This document shows positions 25,927 to 35,888 of a stretch of 64,000 bases of DNA, piece after piece (within the stretch, counting starts at the first letter, position 1; each line of letters starts with the position of its first letter). A program made the position numbers and the translations under genes. The notes beneath the pieces are model-generated. The model searched no databases. It saw only the letters and a program-made list of their open reading frames with translations, and was not told where the DNA came from. Source of the stretch: an uncultured Bacilli bacterium (GTDB lineage Bacteria; Bacillota_I; Bacilli_A; RF39; UBA660); the NCBI GenBank assembly GCA_934141145.1, contig CAKPCA010000005.1, positions 5,951-69,950 of the forward strand. Reading direction: 5' to 3'.

Positions 25927-26214
25927 TTATTTTTCTTCGTATACACTAACTTGTTTTTTGTCTCTACCTTTACGTTCAAATTTAACGTATCCAGTAATTT
26001 TTGCAAATAAAGTATGATCTACACCCATACCAACATTTTTACCTGGATAAATTTTTGTTCCTCTTTGACGATAGATAATTGATCCAGCACTTATTAGTTC
26101 ACCATCTGCAGCTTTAGCACCTAATCTTCTACCAGCACTATCACGTCCGTTATGAGTTGAACCTTGAGCTTTAACGTGGGCAAATCTTTGTATATTTAAA
26201 ACCATTTTTTCCAT
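25927..26214 (-). CDS. rpmA: 50S ribosomal protein L27 precursor
   Basis: 95 aa. The body matches L27 (GSTHNGRDSAGRRLGAKAADG, IIYRQRGTKIYPGKNVG, DHTLFAKITGYVKFERKGRD). The N-terminus has the Firmicute extension MEKMVLNIQRF before AHVKAQGS; relatives carry LQFF-AH here, removed by the Prp protease. In this gene the site reads IQRF-AH, a variant. L27's mature N-terminus reaches the peptidyl transferase centre. The gene prp lies 6 bp upstream and rplU before that, the universal rplU-prp-rpmA order. GGAGGTAATCTAAC precedes the ATG. Confidence 0.97.
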   Translation of the reverse strand: MEKMVLNIQRFAHVKAQGSTHNGRDSAGRRLGAKAADGELISAGSIIYRQRGTKIYPGKNVGMGVDHTLFAKITGYVKFERKGRDKKQVSVYEEK

Positions 26215-26220
26215 GTTAGA

Positions 26221-26514
26221 TTACCTCCTTATAATTTTTATATAGTCTTTATAATCATTTTGAAGTTCTTCTAAAAGACAAATCATATTATTAATAAGTT
26301 TCTTTGTTATTTCATCATCTTTTAATACTTCAATAATCATTTTGTCATTACTATCTTCATATAAAATAGATTCAGGATCAATATCAATAAGTGCATTAAT
26401 TGTAGTTATAACAATAGAACTAACTGATGCACATAAAATATCTTTTCCATAGTCATCATAACCAGAATGACCTTTTATTTCTATCTTATCATTTTTAACT
26501 TCTACTTTAATCAT
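26221..26514 (-). CDS. prp: Ribosomal-processing cysteine protease Prp
   Basis: 97 aa (YsxB family). It cleaves the N-terminal extension of L27. The catalytic His and Cys lie in GHSGYDDYGKDILCASVSSI (His16 and Cys28), matching the known arrangement of staphylococcal Prp. It sits between rplU and rpmA, so enzyme and substrate are co-expressed. Confidence 0.95.
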   Translation of the reverse strand: MIKVEVKNDKIEIKGHSGYDDYGKDILCASVSSIVITTINALIDIDPESILYEDSNDKMIIEVLKDDEITKKLINNMICLLEELQNDYKDYIKIIRR

Positions 26515-26525
26515 ATTCTTACCAA

Positions 26526-26822
26526 CTATTTAATAGATTTGATAACAACTTTTGTGTATGGTTGTCTGTGACCTTGAGTTTTGTGATAATTCTTTTTAGA
26601 GTTGTATTTAAATATAACAACTTTCTTTTGTTTACCTTGTTTAACAATTTCACCAACAACTTTTACATTAGTTAAATATGGATGACCTAATTTACCATCA
26701 GCATAAACTACTTTATCAAATACTATTTCACTTCCAGCTTCGCCATCTAATTTTTCAACAAAAATTTCTGTTCCTTCTTTAACAATGTATTGTTTTCCAC
26801 CAGTTTCGATAATTGCTTTCAC
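26526..26822 (-). CDS. rplU: 50S ribosomal protein L21 (GTG start)
   Basis: 98 aa with this start. L21 proteins normally begin M(Y/K)AIIETGGKQY. The sequence has AAGGAGGTAACTATA then GTG for VKAIIETGGKQY, a perfect ribosome site 7 bases before GTG 26822. An in-frame ATG at 26840 overlaps that ribosome site and is unlikely to be used. The rest is typical: EKLDGEAGSEIVFDKVVYA, KVVIFKYNSKKNYHKTQGHR, QPYTKVVIKSI. L21 binds 23S rRNA in the 50S subunit. It is first gene of the rplU-prp-rpmA operon, preceded by a leader RNA. Confidence 0.97.
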   Translation of the reverse strand: MKAIIETGGKQYIVKEGTEIFVEKLDGEAGSEIVFDKVVYADGKLGHPYLTNVKVVGEIVKQGKQKKVVIFKYNSKKNYHKTQGHRQPYTKVVIKSIK

Positions 26823-26840
26823 TATAGTTACCTCCTTCAT

Positions 26841-26928
26841 AAAAAATTCTAAGACTCGCCATTAAGGTACTTAAATAAGTTTTAACCTTTTCAGTGCGGT
26901 TGTAGAGCCAAGAGGCTTTACAAACATT
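26841..26928 (-). ncRNA. L21 leader (ribosomal protein autoregulatory RNA)
   Basis: The minus-strand 5' UTR of rplU holds conserved-looking elements: AAAGCCTCTTGGCTCT hairpin half, AACCGCACTGAAAAGGTT and, near the start codon, TTAATGGCGAGTCTTAGAA. Position and the GGCGAGTC block fit the L21 leader known in Firmicutes, which lets L21 repress its own operon. I could not check covariation. Confidence 0.65.
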
Positions 26929-26931
26929 AAA

Positions 26932-26961
26932 ATTTTATCATATTTATATGTTAATTGTCAA
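26932..26961 (-). promoter_or_regulatory. Promoter of the rplU operon
   Basis: TTGACA (26956-26961), 18 bp, TAAAAT (26932-26937) on the minus strand, just before the leader RNA. Confidence 0.75.
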
Positions 26962-26970
26962 TAGTTAACA

Positions 26971-27002
26971 AAATAAAGATCTACTAAGTAGACCTTTATT
27001 TT
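26971..27002 (-). terminator. Terminator of the surface-protein operon
   Basis: AAATAAAGATCTAC / GTAGACCTTTATTTT hairpin overlapping the end of the gene at 26996, with a T-run on the minus strand. Confidence 0.8.
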
Positions 27003-30000
27003 AACTTTTTATTAATAATTATAAGACCAATTATTATAAATAATAAACCTATAATTATTAAACTATATTTTATAATATTTTGCCCAGTTTGTATGCTAAT
27101 TACAAGTTCTGAATTTGCATTATTTAACTTTATATTGGGAATAGTAGGCTTTTTATTAGTTATTATAAATTCTCCCTTTACATCTCCTGTATTTGTTACA
27201 AAAAATGTTGCTACATTTATTGAAGCCTTTGGAAGTTCATAACCGTCTGGGGCTTTTGTTTCTAATATTCTATATTGACCCTCTGTTAATAAGTATATAG
27301 TTGCCTTACCATTTGTAGTTGTTATATCTACATTTTCTGTATTAAAATCTATTACATAAACAGATTCTTCTTTTTCTTCCATTTTACTTATTGTTACATC
27401 TTCATATACTTTATTTGAATTTAATTTTTGCAATTTATATATAGCTCCATCTAATAAATTATTGTATTCATCATATTTATAGAATGTTACTGGAGTATAT
27501 TTATTTTCTATTTCTATATTAGTAGTTTCTCCATCAACACTTTCAGGTAAATATACAAGTGTATATGGATTTTCTGGAAGCTTATAACCTTTTGGTGCTT
27601 CTATTTCTTCAAAAATATAATAATTTTCAGTATCTAAATACTCTACTTGAAGCATTCCTGATTCTATAGTTCCAGCATCACCAGTTTCTTTCCCTATTAG
27701 TGAGCAATCTTTTATACATGTTGTTATTATATCTGTATCTTTTTCATTCTTATATTCATATTCACCATCTCTTATTGTTTTTAATGTTAATACTTCACCA
27801 TGTAATAAAGCATTATTCTTGATAGATAAATTAACATCATAATTATCTTTATTTACTTTATATAATTTAAATCTTGCACCTGATAATAGTAATCCATCTT
27901 CCGAATATTTCTTTAATATTATTTTTGATGGTTTATTTTTTATTACTTCAATATCTGATTCTGTTGTTGTTTCACTTACTTCAAATGTTGTTTCAGCAGA
28001 TGATCCAACTGGTAAATCATATCCTTCTGGTGCTTCTGTTTCTATAAGAACATAGTTTCCTTTTGGTAAATATCTAAACACTATATAACCATTAGTTAAT
28101 TTAATAGGTACATCTGTTTTTTCATTTAATTTTGAATATCTATAACTATATTCTACATTTCCACTTGCATCAATTATTGGAACTCTTTCAGTAATATATA
28201 TTCTTTTCCTTGAACCATTAGCATCTAATTTATATAGTTCAAATGTCGTTTTTTCTTGCTCATCTTTTATTAAATATCCACCTTTTAAATTTCTTTTTTC
28301 TATTTTTACTTTAGTTGGAATATTTTCTATTACCTGTGTTATTGATGAATCTTTATCATTTGTAGGCTTTTCTTCTTTTATATTATATACTACTTTTGGA
28401 TGTTCTTCTGGAAGTATAAATCCTTCTGGAGATTTTATTTCCTCTATAGTATAACTTGTATTATTTGATAAATGAGTTATTATAAGTTTACCATTATATG
28501 TATTTATTTCATTAACAATATTATTTGAATCAACAGGTAAATATCTATATACACCATTGCTTATTTTCTTTAATGATATAATATTTCCACCACTATCTTT
28601 AAGTACAAATTTTGCAGTATCAAGTAATTTTTCATTACTATTAATTTTTGCTATATCATCACTTGTATAATATTTATATATATCAGTCTTTTCAAAATTA
28701 ATTTTTATAAGTTTATTTATTATAGTTGCTTTTGATGAATCCATTCCTAGTGCTACACCATTATTGTTTGTAGTTACAGTAAAGTTTTCACTTGCATTAT
28801 AATAATAGCCAAATACACCTTTTACAAATCCACTATATGAAGTATTAATATTACCAAAAATATCTTGCTTTTCACTATTAGTTAAAGCATATTCAACTTC
28901 ATTTACCTTATAATCTCCAACAGGTAAATACTTTACTACAAATTTTCTATTTGTAGTATGTAAAAGTGTTACTGACCCACTTTCACTATACCAATATTCA
29001 CCATTTCCTTTATCAATAAATTTTAAAGGTATTGTACTATTAGAATTAGTTATTGTAAATTTTGCTATATCAACGAGTTTAGTTATAGAAGAATCCGTTC
29101 CAGCAATATCATCATCAACTGCTTTAGTAAATTCAAATTTTGTCGGATAATTTATTAGCCTTTCAGGCCCTGATATATTTGTTGCAAGATTATTTTTATC
29201 TGTAGCTTTTATTGTTGCATCTATCATTTTTGTATAACCAGTTGGTATTGTTGTTTCTCTTATTATATATGTATCCGAACTTGTTACATAACTTAAACAA
29301 ACCTCACCATTATTTATACTAGTATCAGTAAACACTTCACTTATAGTACCATTTGCATTTTCTTTATAACAACCAAAATTATCTCTTGAATCAAATTTTA
29401 CTAAATTATTTCCTTTGTATATACTAAAACCAGCAGAATTTATTCTTTGATGTGTTTCACTATCTTCTTTATAGAATTTTATCTTTAAAGGATTATCACC
29501 AAAAGTAAATGTTGCAGAACCATTTATTTCTACTGATTGTTCTTGCATTTTTTGATAACCTTCAGGAACAGTTGTTTCTTCTATTGTATATATTCCAGGT
29601 TGTTTAATTATAACAGAATCACCATTACCGTTTATTATATATGAATCTGTATCATTTGACACAGTAAATACTGCACCATCTAATTGATTCCCATTTTCAT
29701 TATCTTTCTTTTCAATAGAAACTGGGAAACCTTCTGTTTTTACTTGAAATAATATAGTCCTTGCAGGTGTTACACTTCCATGAACAACTTTTTGTTGATC
29801 ATCAGAATAACTAAAAAACTCCCCACCAATCGAAGCTCCCCTAGTACATGTTATTGTTTCATAATCAGATAAAAAACTCTTTGATTGTACTGCTATATTA
29901 CTTCCATTTATAATTATTGAAATATCTGAATTACCACTGCTGCAAGAATATTCCGATATATTTGAATCACTTTCTATAGTTTTCTCATATATAGAATTAT

Positions 30001-30703
30001 TATAACTTAAAGTATACTTGTTTTCCTCCGCATTAGTAGAAGTTCCAGTTGGATTTTGATAATAATAATAAACAAAATCTACTATTGCTCTATATGCATT
30101 AGCAAGGCTTGTTGTTTTACCATCAACTCTTTTAAACCAATATGACTCTTGTCCGTTATATCCATCTGGTTTATAACTATCAAAATTAGTTCTACCTTTA
30201 GTTGATACTTCCCAAACTAGCATTTGAGCAGCAGCTCTTAAAACACCTGCTGACTCATACTCTTGCCAATGATTTTCATAATAATATGATATCAAAGACC
30301 AGTATTCTTTCATATAATTAGTTACATTAACAGATTTATGTCCATCATTTGTTTTATATTTTACAGTTTTAAGGTTATTTGTATCTAGCATTTCGTACTC
30401 TAAATTATCAGTTGCAGCTATACCAGGTTCAATACAGAAAACATCTCCAATACCCTCTAAATGATATGTATTATTAGCTGCATTTTCTACAGTATCAGAA
30501 ACAGCTTTTCCAGATGTGCCAGTTATATTCTTATTTGAATTTGTTGTTAATTTTGCTGCTTTCACTAAAAAAACATTAGTAGTTAATATAACACCAGAAG
30601 AAACAAGAAATAATATTAATACTGATATTGTTATTATTCTACTTTTTTTATTTATATCTGTATTAATCCATTTATGTTTTATTTTATTAAATATATTTTT
30701 CAT
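26996..30703 (-). CDS. Thioester-domain adhesin with SpaA/Cna_B repeats
   Basis: 1235 aa surface protein. A signal/TM segment (~20-45, IITISVLILFLVSSGVILTT) is followed by a thioester domain at ~75-215: Cys in VFCIEPG and Gln in AAQMLVWEV are positioned to form the internal Cys-Gln thioester used for covalent host attachment. About eight prealbumin-like SpaA/Cna_B domains follow, each with xxFxLYK-type and IEE/LIET..PEGY motifs (YTIEETTVPEGYQKM, YVLIETEAPEGYDLP, YRILETKAPDGYELP). The Glu and early Lys suggest isopeptide cross-links. The C-terminus has SIQTGQN then a TM helix and a KK tail, like a sorting signal in which LPxTG is replaced by SIQTG. The partner gene upstream lies only 13 bp away. 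Confidence 0.9.
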   Translation of the reverse strand: MKNIFNKIKHKWINTDINKKSRIITISVLILFLVSSGVILTTNVFLVKAAKLTTNSNKNITGTSGKAVSDTVENAANNTYHLEGIGDVFCIEPGIAATDNLEYEMLDTNNLKTVKYKTNDGHKSVNVTNYMKEYWSLISYYYENHWQEYESAGVLRAAAQMLVWEVSTKGRTNFDSYKPDGYNGQESYWFKRVDGKTTSLANAYRAIVDFVYYYYQNPTGTSTNAEENKYTLSYNNSIYEKTIESDSNISEYSCSSGNSDISIIINGSNIAVQSKSFLSDYETITCTRGASIGGEFFSYSDDQQKVVHGSVTPARTILFQVKTEGFPVSIEKKDNENGNQLDGAVFTVSNDTDSYIINGNGDSVIIKQPGIYTIEETTVPEGYQKMQEQSVEINGSATFTFGDNPLKIKFYKEDSETHQRINSAGFSIYKGNNLVKFDSRDNFGCYKENANGTISEVFTDTSINNGEVCLSYVTSSDTYIIRETTIPTGYTKMIDATIKATDKNNLATNISGPERLINYPTKFEFTKAVDDDIAGTDSSITKLVDIAKFTITNSNSTIPLKFIDKGNGEYWYSESGSVTLLHTTNRKFVVKYLPVGDYKVNEVEYALTNSEKQDIFGNINTSYSGFVKGVFGYYYNASENFTVTTNNNGVALGMDSSKATIINKLIKINFEKTDIYKYYTSDDIAKINSNEKLLDTAKFVLKDSGGNIISLKKISNGVYRYLPVDSNNIVNEINTYNGKLIITHLSNNTSYTIEEIKSPEGFILPEEHPKVVYNIKEEKPTNDKDSSITQVIENIPTKVKIEKRNLKGGYLIKDEQEKTTFELYKLDANGSRKRIYITERVPIIDASGNVEYSYRYSKLNEKTDVPIKLTNGYIVFRYLPKGNYVLIETEAPEGYDLPVGSSAETTFEVSETTTESDIEVIKNKPSKIILKKYSEDGLLLSGARFKLYKVNKDNYDVNLSIKNNALLHGEVLTLKTIRDGEYEYKNEKDTDIITTCIKDCSLIGKETGDAGTIESGMLQVEYLDTENYYIFEEIEAPKGYKLPENPYTLVYLPESVDGETTNIEIENKYTPVTFYKYDEYNNLLDGAIYKLQKLNSNKVYEDVTISKMEEKEESVYVIDFNTENVDITTTNGKATIYLLTEGQYRILETKAPDGYELPKASINVATFFVTNTGDVKGEFIITNKKPTIPNIKLNNANSELVISIQTGQNIIKYSLIIIGLLFIIIGLIIINKKLK

Positions 30704-30716
30704 TCTTATTTTCTCC

Positions 30717-33700
30717 TTATTGTAATATTATATTTGCTTTAGGTACTGTAATAACAGGTCTTATAGCATATTTTGTATTTGCAGTTGCTAATGATGGATT
30801 TGTTGTTTTATTTATACATATTGCTTGATTTTTTACTGAATTAAGTATATTTCCGTATTCATCTTTTTGAAGTGGAATATAGGAACTATTCATTGTCCAA
30901 TAGTTTTCATTTCCAATTAAGAAACTTACATCACTTAATTTAGATAATAAGTTTTCAAATTCACTAGTTGTAAGTAATCTAACTTTATACTTATTATATA
31001 TTCCACTTTGACATGTTCCTTCCATTTTTAAGCTACCACCATAAGATTCTATCTCAAGTCCTGAAGCATCATCACATATTTCACTATCAACTAATATTCC
31101 AGCATCTAAACTTGTATTATTAAGCCATGTAGTATTTATATATTTATTTATTAATGAATTACTCCATTTATATGTATCATTTTTATTAGATATATGACTC
31201 ATTTTTGTTTTAATCTCATTTTCATCTGCAAGCAATGTAACATTTGTTCCATCATCATTTATAACATGGAACTTAACTCCACCATAAGTTAAACTAGAAC
31301 CTATTTCAAAATTATTTTCTTTATATTCATCATTTTTTCTATCTATAATAGTTTCTTCATATGATTCAAGTTCTACTATTGAAACTTGATTTAAGAAAAT
31401 CCCTGCTTCATTCCTAGAAGCAATATCAAGTGTTATTTCAAATGTTTTGGTTTCTCCGGGATTTATAAGTGTATCTTTTAATCCATCATAGTATATTTTA
31501 CCATCTACACTAAACCAATTTTTATTTTCTTCATATTTTTCATCAAAACTCATACCATCTGGAATATTTTCTTCAATAAGTTTTACATAACCTGCTGAAG
31601 TTTTATTATTTGTTACTTCAAATCCATATGTTATTTTACCAGTTAAATTTTTTGGATTTTTTACACTTAATGATACAGTTTTTTCAAAATTATATTTATA
31701 TGAATTAACAAGTCCATTATTATTAATCTCAATATTATTAATACCTTTTTTAATATCAACCTCAAATTCAGTTCTTTCAATTAATCCCATATCCAAGTTT
31801 TCTTGTTTTTCTGTATCTTTAGTCACCCTTATTCCGTTTTGCTTACTACTTATTTCTGCTTTACCAATTTCAGAAGAAACTTTATATGCATCAGAATCTA
31901 TTGATGTATCACTTGTAAAATATCTGTTAGTTATATCATATTTATCTGAATCATATAATAAATTTATTTTATATCTACCTACTTCTAATTTATCAAACAG
32001 GTATTTACCATCTTTATCTGTTAAAGTAGTTTCTAATTCTTTACATTTATTATGTGAATCAAGTTTACATAGACTAATAGTTATATCACTTAAATAACTA
32101 TTATCATCTTTTATTCCATTTTTATTTTTATCTATAAACACTTGTCCTGAAATACTTCTATTTACTACTCTTACGGTAGTTTTTGGTGATGTACTTTGAG
32201 ATAATTTTTTACTTTTTACATATGTTATATTACTATATTTATTTGCATAATTATTATCTTTAGGTTTTATAAATATTTCAATATCATCTGTTGTTTCTTC
32301 AGAATTTAATTTTATAGTATCAATTTTAATCGCAGCGGCATTTACATACTCTTTTGTTATGTTACATGTTTCCCACTTATTTAAAGTACTATCTACTTCT
32401 TTAGATAGTTTACTAACTTCACCATTATAACAATATACATTTGCATTTTGAAGGGATGTTGGAAGTTTAACTTTTACAGTATAGGAACCATCATATTTAG
32501 TCCCTAAATCGTCATTGTTATATGGCAGAATATTCATAAAAGTTAAATTATCTATAGTTTCATTAGAATTATTATATGCATTAATTTTATAGCTAAATTT
32601 TTTATTTTTTTCTATTACTTTTCCTGAATCTCCTACACTTTCGGAAACAATTATTCCCTCATTACCTGTAACATATATAGTTTCACTAGAAATTAATGTT
32701 TCAATTATGCTAGTATCAACTTCACCATTTACATTTATAGTAGACATAGAACTCGTTACTACTACTTCATTATTTGCACCCTTTATATTAGATTTAAATA
32801 CTGCATCAAAATATATAGGATCTATTTTAATATTAGGTTTAGTATATGGCAAACTGTATATTAATGTAGTAGTTCCATCATTATTTTTTATTATACTTGG
32901 CATCATATAGTTACTATTTTTTCTAAATTCTAATTCTTTAGGAAGTGTTATAACTATTTTTAATTCTTTTATATACCATACATCTTCTGCACCTACGCTC
33001 ATGCTATTATCAGTAATATTAACTGTTGTAGAATATGTTAATATTTCATTATCACTAGTAACATATGAAATCTTTTTACTTCCATCACTTTTCTTATTTG
33101 TAATATTAATTTCATTTCTAGCAGAATAACTAATTATTTTTAAGCTATCACCATATGTTTCATTAAAAACAGTTGCTATATTTCCTTTATAATATGTCTT
33201 TATATAATTATTATAATTAGTTATACTTGAATCATTTGATGAAACTGATGGTGCAAAATAAATATTATTACTTGTATTTTTTGATTTTACTGATGTAACC
33301 GCTTGATACGTTTGCGTTATATCAGGAATATTTCTAACTCTTAATCCAACTATAAAATCAATACTAATTTCTTCATCTAAGAATTTTTCATTCTTAGTTT
33401 CTAATATTATTTTTGAAATTTTTTCATTACCTATTTTACTTATATCAGTATAAATCTTTTCAGTATTATCTTTTGCTTTTATACATGGTCCACCATATAA
33501 ATTCATTATTTGATCTTCATTTAGATTTTCATAATTATCTTTTACCATTTTACATTGATTTAAAATAGTATTTTTATCTACATCCAATATATTTTTATCT
33601 AATGTATCATTGCTATAATTAATAACTTCATAATTATCTTTTGAAAAATCTGAAGTTATATATTTTACTATAAAATCATTTTCAGAAATATTACATTTTT

Positions 33701-35159
33701 TATTACCACAATTTAATTTTATTTTATAATCACTATCATTTAATTTTATTAATTCAAACGCTTTAGAATCAATTTTAATAATTTGACTTATTCCTGTTTT
33801 AAGAGTACTATTTTTAAAATTAAATGTAGATTTATATGCTATTTCATCCCCTCTTGTAGCAGATGAATAACCCCTACCTTTAGTAGATAGTTCTCTATAT
33901 GTATCTTTATTTATAAATGAACCTAATAAATTATAATCTTTTTGATCTTGATACTTATTTACTATACTAGTAGAATTATTAGAAAGTGTTACTTCACTTA
34001 AATCTTCATTTTTAACAGTTTTAGCAATATTTTTATTTTCTTCATTTACATTCATAGTAACTATAATATCATTTTTTAAATCAGTACTTGTTCTCTTTGA
34101 AAATATTGTTAAGGCGATTGATGCAAATATTCCATTATTATTTTCAAGTATATTTCCATTTGCAGTAACAGTATTATAATTTTCATTATAATTTTTTATT
34201 GTCATTGTATATACATTATCACTTTTTTTAGCAATAGTTACATTACTATTGTTAATATTATATGGAAGTTCTAGCTTTACTGGATTTATATTATCTATTT
34301 TTTCATTTTTATAAACTCTTGCATATTTTTCATCAATTATTATTGGTTGCCCATTACTTTGTTCAAATTTTATATCAAATGTTATATCCCCATTTGGTAA
34401 TAACATTCCTTTTATTCCTTTTTCTTTATTATCACCAATTATTCTAAGACCAATTCCAAAAGTTAAATATCTTCCTTCTTCGTTATTAACTTGTCCAAAT
34501 TGTGTATCATTATTTGATAATACAATTACATCAATATTTGACTTAGAGGACACAATTGTAGGCATATAATTTACAATATCACTATCAGTTTTTAATTCTA
34601 TTGCATCTTCCAAATCAGTAGTTTCTTTGATTTTAAAAGTAGGTTTAATTTCATACCCATTTGGAGCATTTTTTACTTTTAAAACAATTTGATCTGAAAA
34701 ATCACCATAAGTATTTACATTTTTGGTTATGTATTTAGCAGTTTTACCATCATTATCTAATATAAAAGTTCCATCCATAATTGAATGATTACCTGATTCA
34801 AAACTTACATATTTTAAATCATCATCAGATAAACTAACTATTATTTCTACTTTTCTTTCTTCAAAATCAGAAATATCAGTATTACTTTTTGCTTTTATAC
34901 TAAATTCAACATTATATAAAATATTATCGAAACTTCTAACTATTCTATCCTCATCAGATATATCATTACCAGGTCCTTTTAAATTATCAAATGGACCTGT
35001 TCCTGTTTTAATAGATACAATTTTTGCTTTATTTATTGTAACCATATTAGCAAATTCATCTGCTTTTACATAAAAACTTGCTATTAGCATAAGTACAATC
35101 AATAAAATAACTACTGTTATAATTAAAATTATAATTTTATTTCTTTTATTATTTTCCAT
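30717..35159 (-). CDS. Giant surface protein with SdrD-B and DUF11-like domains and DUF6273-like C-terminus
   Basis: 1480 aa. An N-terminal TM segment (~7-30, IIILIITVVILLIVLMLIAS) exports or anchors it. A long beta-rich region follows (cohesin/DUF11-like pieces such as VIEKNKKFSYKINAYNNSNE). Near 1040-1150 is an SdrD-B type domain (SGQVFIDKNKNGIKDDNS, LTDKDGKYLFDKLEVGRY), a calcium-binding stalk fold. The last ~160 residues (GVKFHVINDDGTNVTLLAD, WSNSLINKYINTTWL, VRLLTTSEFENLL, YWTMNS, KYAIRPVITVPKANI) form a DUF6273-like module sharing its ending with the prepilins at 37727 and 45034. No C-terminal sorting signal is present, so it may stay attached by its N-terminus. It is the first gene of a two-gene operon with the thioester adhesin. 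Confidence 0.87.
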   Translation of the reverse strand: MENNKRNKIIILIITVVILLIVLMLIASFYVKADEFANMVTINKAKIVSIKTGTGPFDNLKGPGNDISDEDRIVRSFDNILYNVEFSIKAKSNTDISDFEERKVEIIVSLSDDDLKYVSFESGNHSIMDGTFILDNDGKTAKYITKNVNTYGDFSDQIVLKVKNAPNGYEIKPTFKIKETTDLEDAIELKTDSDIVNYMPTIVSSKSNIDVIVLSNNDTQFGQVNNEEGRYLTFGIGLRIIGDNKEKGIKGMLLPNGDITFDIKFEQSNGQPIIIDEKYARVYKNEKIDNINPVKLELPYNINNSNVTIAKKSDNVYTMTIKNYNENYNTVTANGNILENNNGIFASIALTIFSKRTSTDLKNDIIVTMNVNEENKNIAKTVKNEDLSEVTLSNNSTSIVNKYQDQKDYNLLGSFINKDTYRELSTKGRGYSSATRGDEIAYKSTFNFKNSTLKTGISQIIKIDSKAFELIKLNDSDYKIKLNCGNKKCNISENDFIVKYITSDFSKDNYEVINYSNDTLDKNILDVDKNTILNQCKMVKDNYENLNEDQIMNLYGGPCIKAKDNTEKIYTDISKIGNEKISKIILETKNEKFLDEEISIDFIVGLRVRNIPDITQTYQAVTSVKSKNTSNNIYFAPSVSSNDSSITNYNNYIKTYYKGNIATVFNETYGDSLKIISYSARNEINITNKKSDGSKKISYVTSDNEILTYSTTVNITDNSMSVGAEDVWYIKELKIVITLPKELEFRKNSNYMMPSIIKNNDGTTTLIYSLPYTKPNIKIDPIYFDAVFKSNIKGANNEVVVTSSMSTINVNGEVDTSIIETLISSETIYVTGNEGIIVSESVGDSGKVIEKNKKFSYKINAYNNSNETIDNLTFMNILPYNNDDLGTKYDGSYTVKVKLPTSLQNANVYCYNGEVSKLSKEVDSTLNKWETCNITKEYVNAAAIKIDTIKLNSEETTDDIEIFIKPKDNNYANKYSNITYVKSKKLSQSTSPKTTVRVVNRSISGQVFIDKNKNGIKDDNSYLSDITISLCKLDSHNKCKELETTLTDKDGKYLFDKLEVGRYKINLLYDSDKYDITNRYFTSDTSIDSDAYKVSSEIGKAEISSKQNGIRVTKDTEKQENLDMGLIERTEFEVDIKKGINNIEINNNGLVNSYKYNFEKTVSLSVKNPKNLTGKITYGFEVTNNKTSAGYVKLIEENIPDGMSFDEKYEENKNWFSVDGKIYYDGLKDTLINPGETKTFEITLDIASRNEAGIFLNQVSIVELESYEETIIDRKNDEYKENNFEIGSSLTYGGVKFHVINDDGTNVTLLADENEIKTKMSHISNKNDTYKWSNSLINKYINTTWLNNTSLDAGILVDSEICDDASGLEIESYGGSLKMEGTCQSGIYNKYKVRLLTTSEFENLLSKLSDVSFLIGNENYWTMNSSYIPLQKDEYGNILNSVKNQAICINKTTNPSLATANTKYAIRPVITVPKANIILQ

Positions 35160-35186
35160 ACTGTAAACCTACTTTCATATAATTAA

Positions 35187-35215
35187 ATTATACTTTATTT
35201 TCTTCCTAAAATCAA
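35187..35215 (-). promoter_or_regulatory. Promoter of the surface-protein operon
   Basis: TTGATT (35210-35215), 17 bp, TATAAT (35187-35192) on the minus strand, 28 bp upstream of ATG 35159. Confidence 0.7.
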
Positions 35216-35231
35216 TATAGTTATTATTAAT

Positions 35232-35816
35232 TTATAGTAAATTTAAAGTATCAATTATATCGTCCATTTTTTCATAAATCGGATCTATTTTTTCTTTCTT
35301 AGAAATTTTTACTATCTTAGCAGGAATTCCTACTACAGTAGCATTTTTAGGAACACTTTCTAATACTACTGCACCCGCACCTATCTTTGCATTTTCGCCC
35401 ACAATAAATGAACCTAATACTTTTGCACCTGCTGATACTATTACGTTATCTTTTATAGTAGGGTGTCTTTTACCTTTTTCTTTACCTGTACCACCTAGTG
35501 TTACACCTTGATATAAAATAACATTATCACCTATCTCTGCAGTTTCTCCAATAACAACACCTATACCATGATCAATAAATAAATTCTTGCCTATTTTAGC
35601 TCCTGGATGTATTTCTATTCCTGTTTTTCTTTTACCTTTTTCAGATATTAATCTTGCTATAAAATAATGTTTTCTTAAATAAAAATAATGTGCTACTTTA
35701 TAATACAAAATAGCCCAAAAACTTGGATATAAAAGCGTTTCTAAACTACTTTTAATTGCAGGATCATTTCCTTTTATTACATTAATTTGGCTTCTAATAT
35801 ATTTAACTATTCTCAT
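35232..35816 (-). CDS. cysE: Serine O-acetyltransferase
   Basis: 194 aa. It acetylates L-serine with acetyl-CoA, the first step of cysteine synthesis. A short N-terminal helical part (LETLLYPSFWAILYYKVAHY) leads into a left-handed beta-helix of hexapeptide repeats with the SAT signature IEIHPGAKIGKNLFIDHGIG, IGETAEIGDNV and GVTLGGTGKEKGKRHP. It is shorter at the N-terminus than E. coli CysE, as usual in Firmicutes. No cysK or T-box was seen beside it. The ribosome site is AGGAGGTAAATC. Confidence 0.92.
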   Translation of the reverse strand: MRIVKYIRSQINVIKGNDPAIKSSLETLLYPSFWAILYYKVAHYFYLRKHYFIARLISEKGKRKTGIEIHPGAKIGKNLFIDHGIGVVIGETAEIGDNVILYQGVTLGGTGKEKGKRHPTIKDNVIVSAGAKVLGSFIVGENAKIGAGAVVLESVPKNATVVGIPAKIVKISKKEKIDPIYEKMDDIIDTLNLL

Positions 35817-35870
35817 AAGATTTACCTCCTATTTATTATATTCAGTAACGATATAAAAAACATAATAAAA

Positions 35871-35888
35871 AGGACTAAAAGTCCTATA
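35871..35888 (-). terminator. Short terminator of the corA gene
   Basis: AGGACT-AAA-AGTCCT hairpin at the stop codon with TTTTTATT on the minus strand. Confidence 0.6.
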
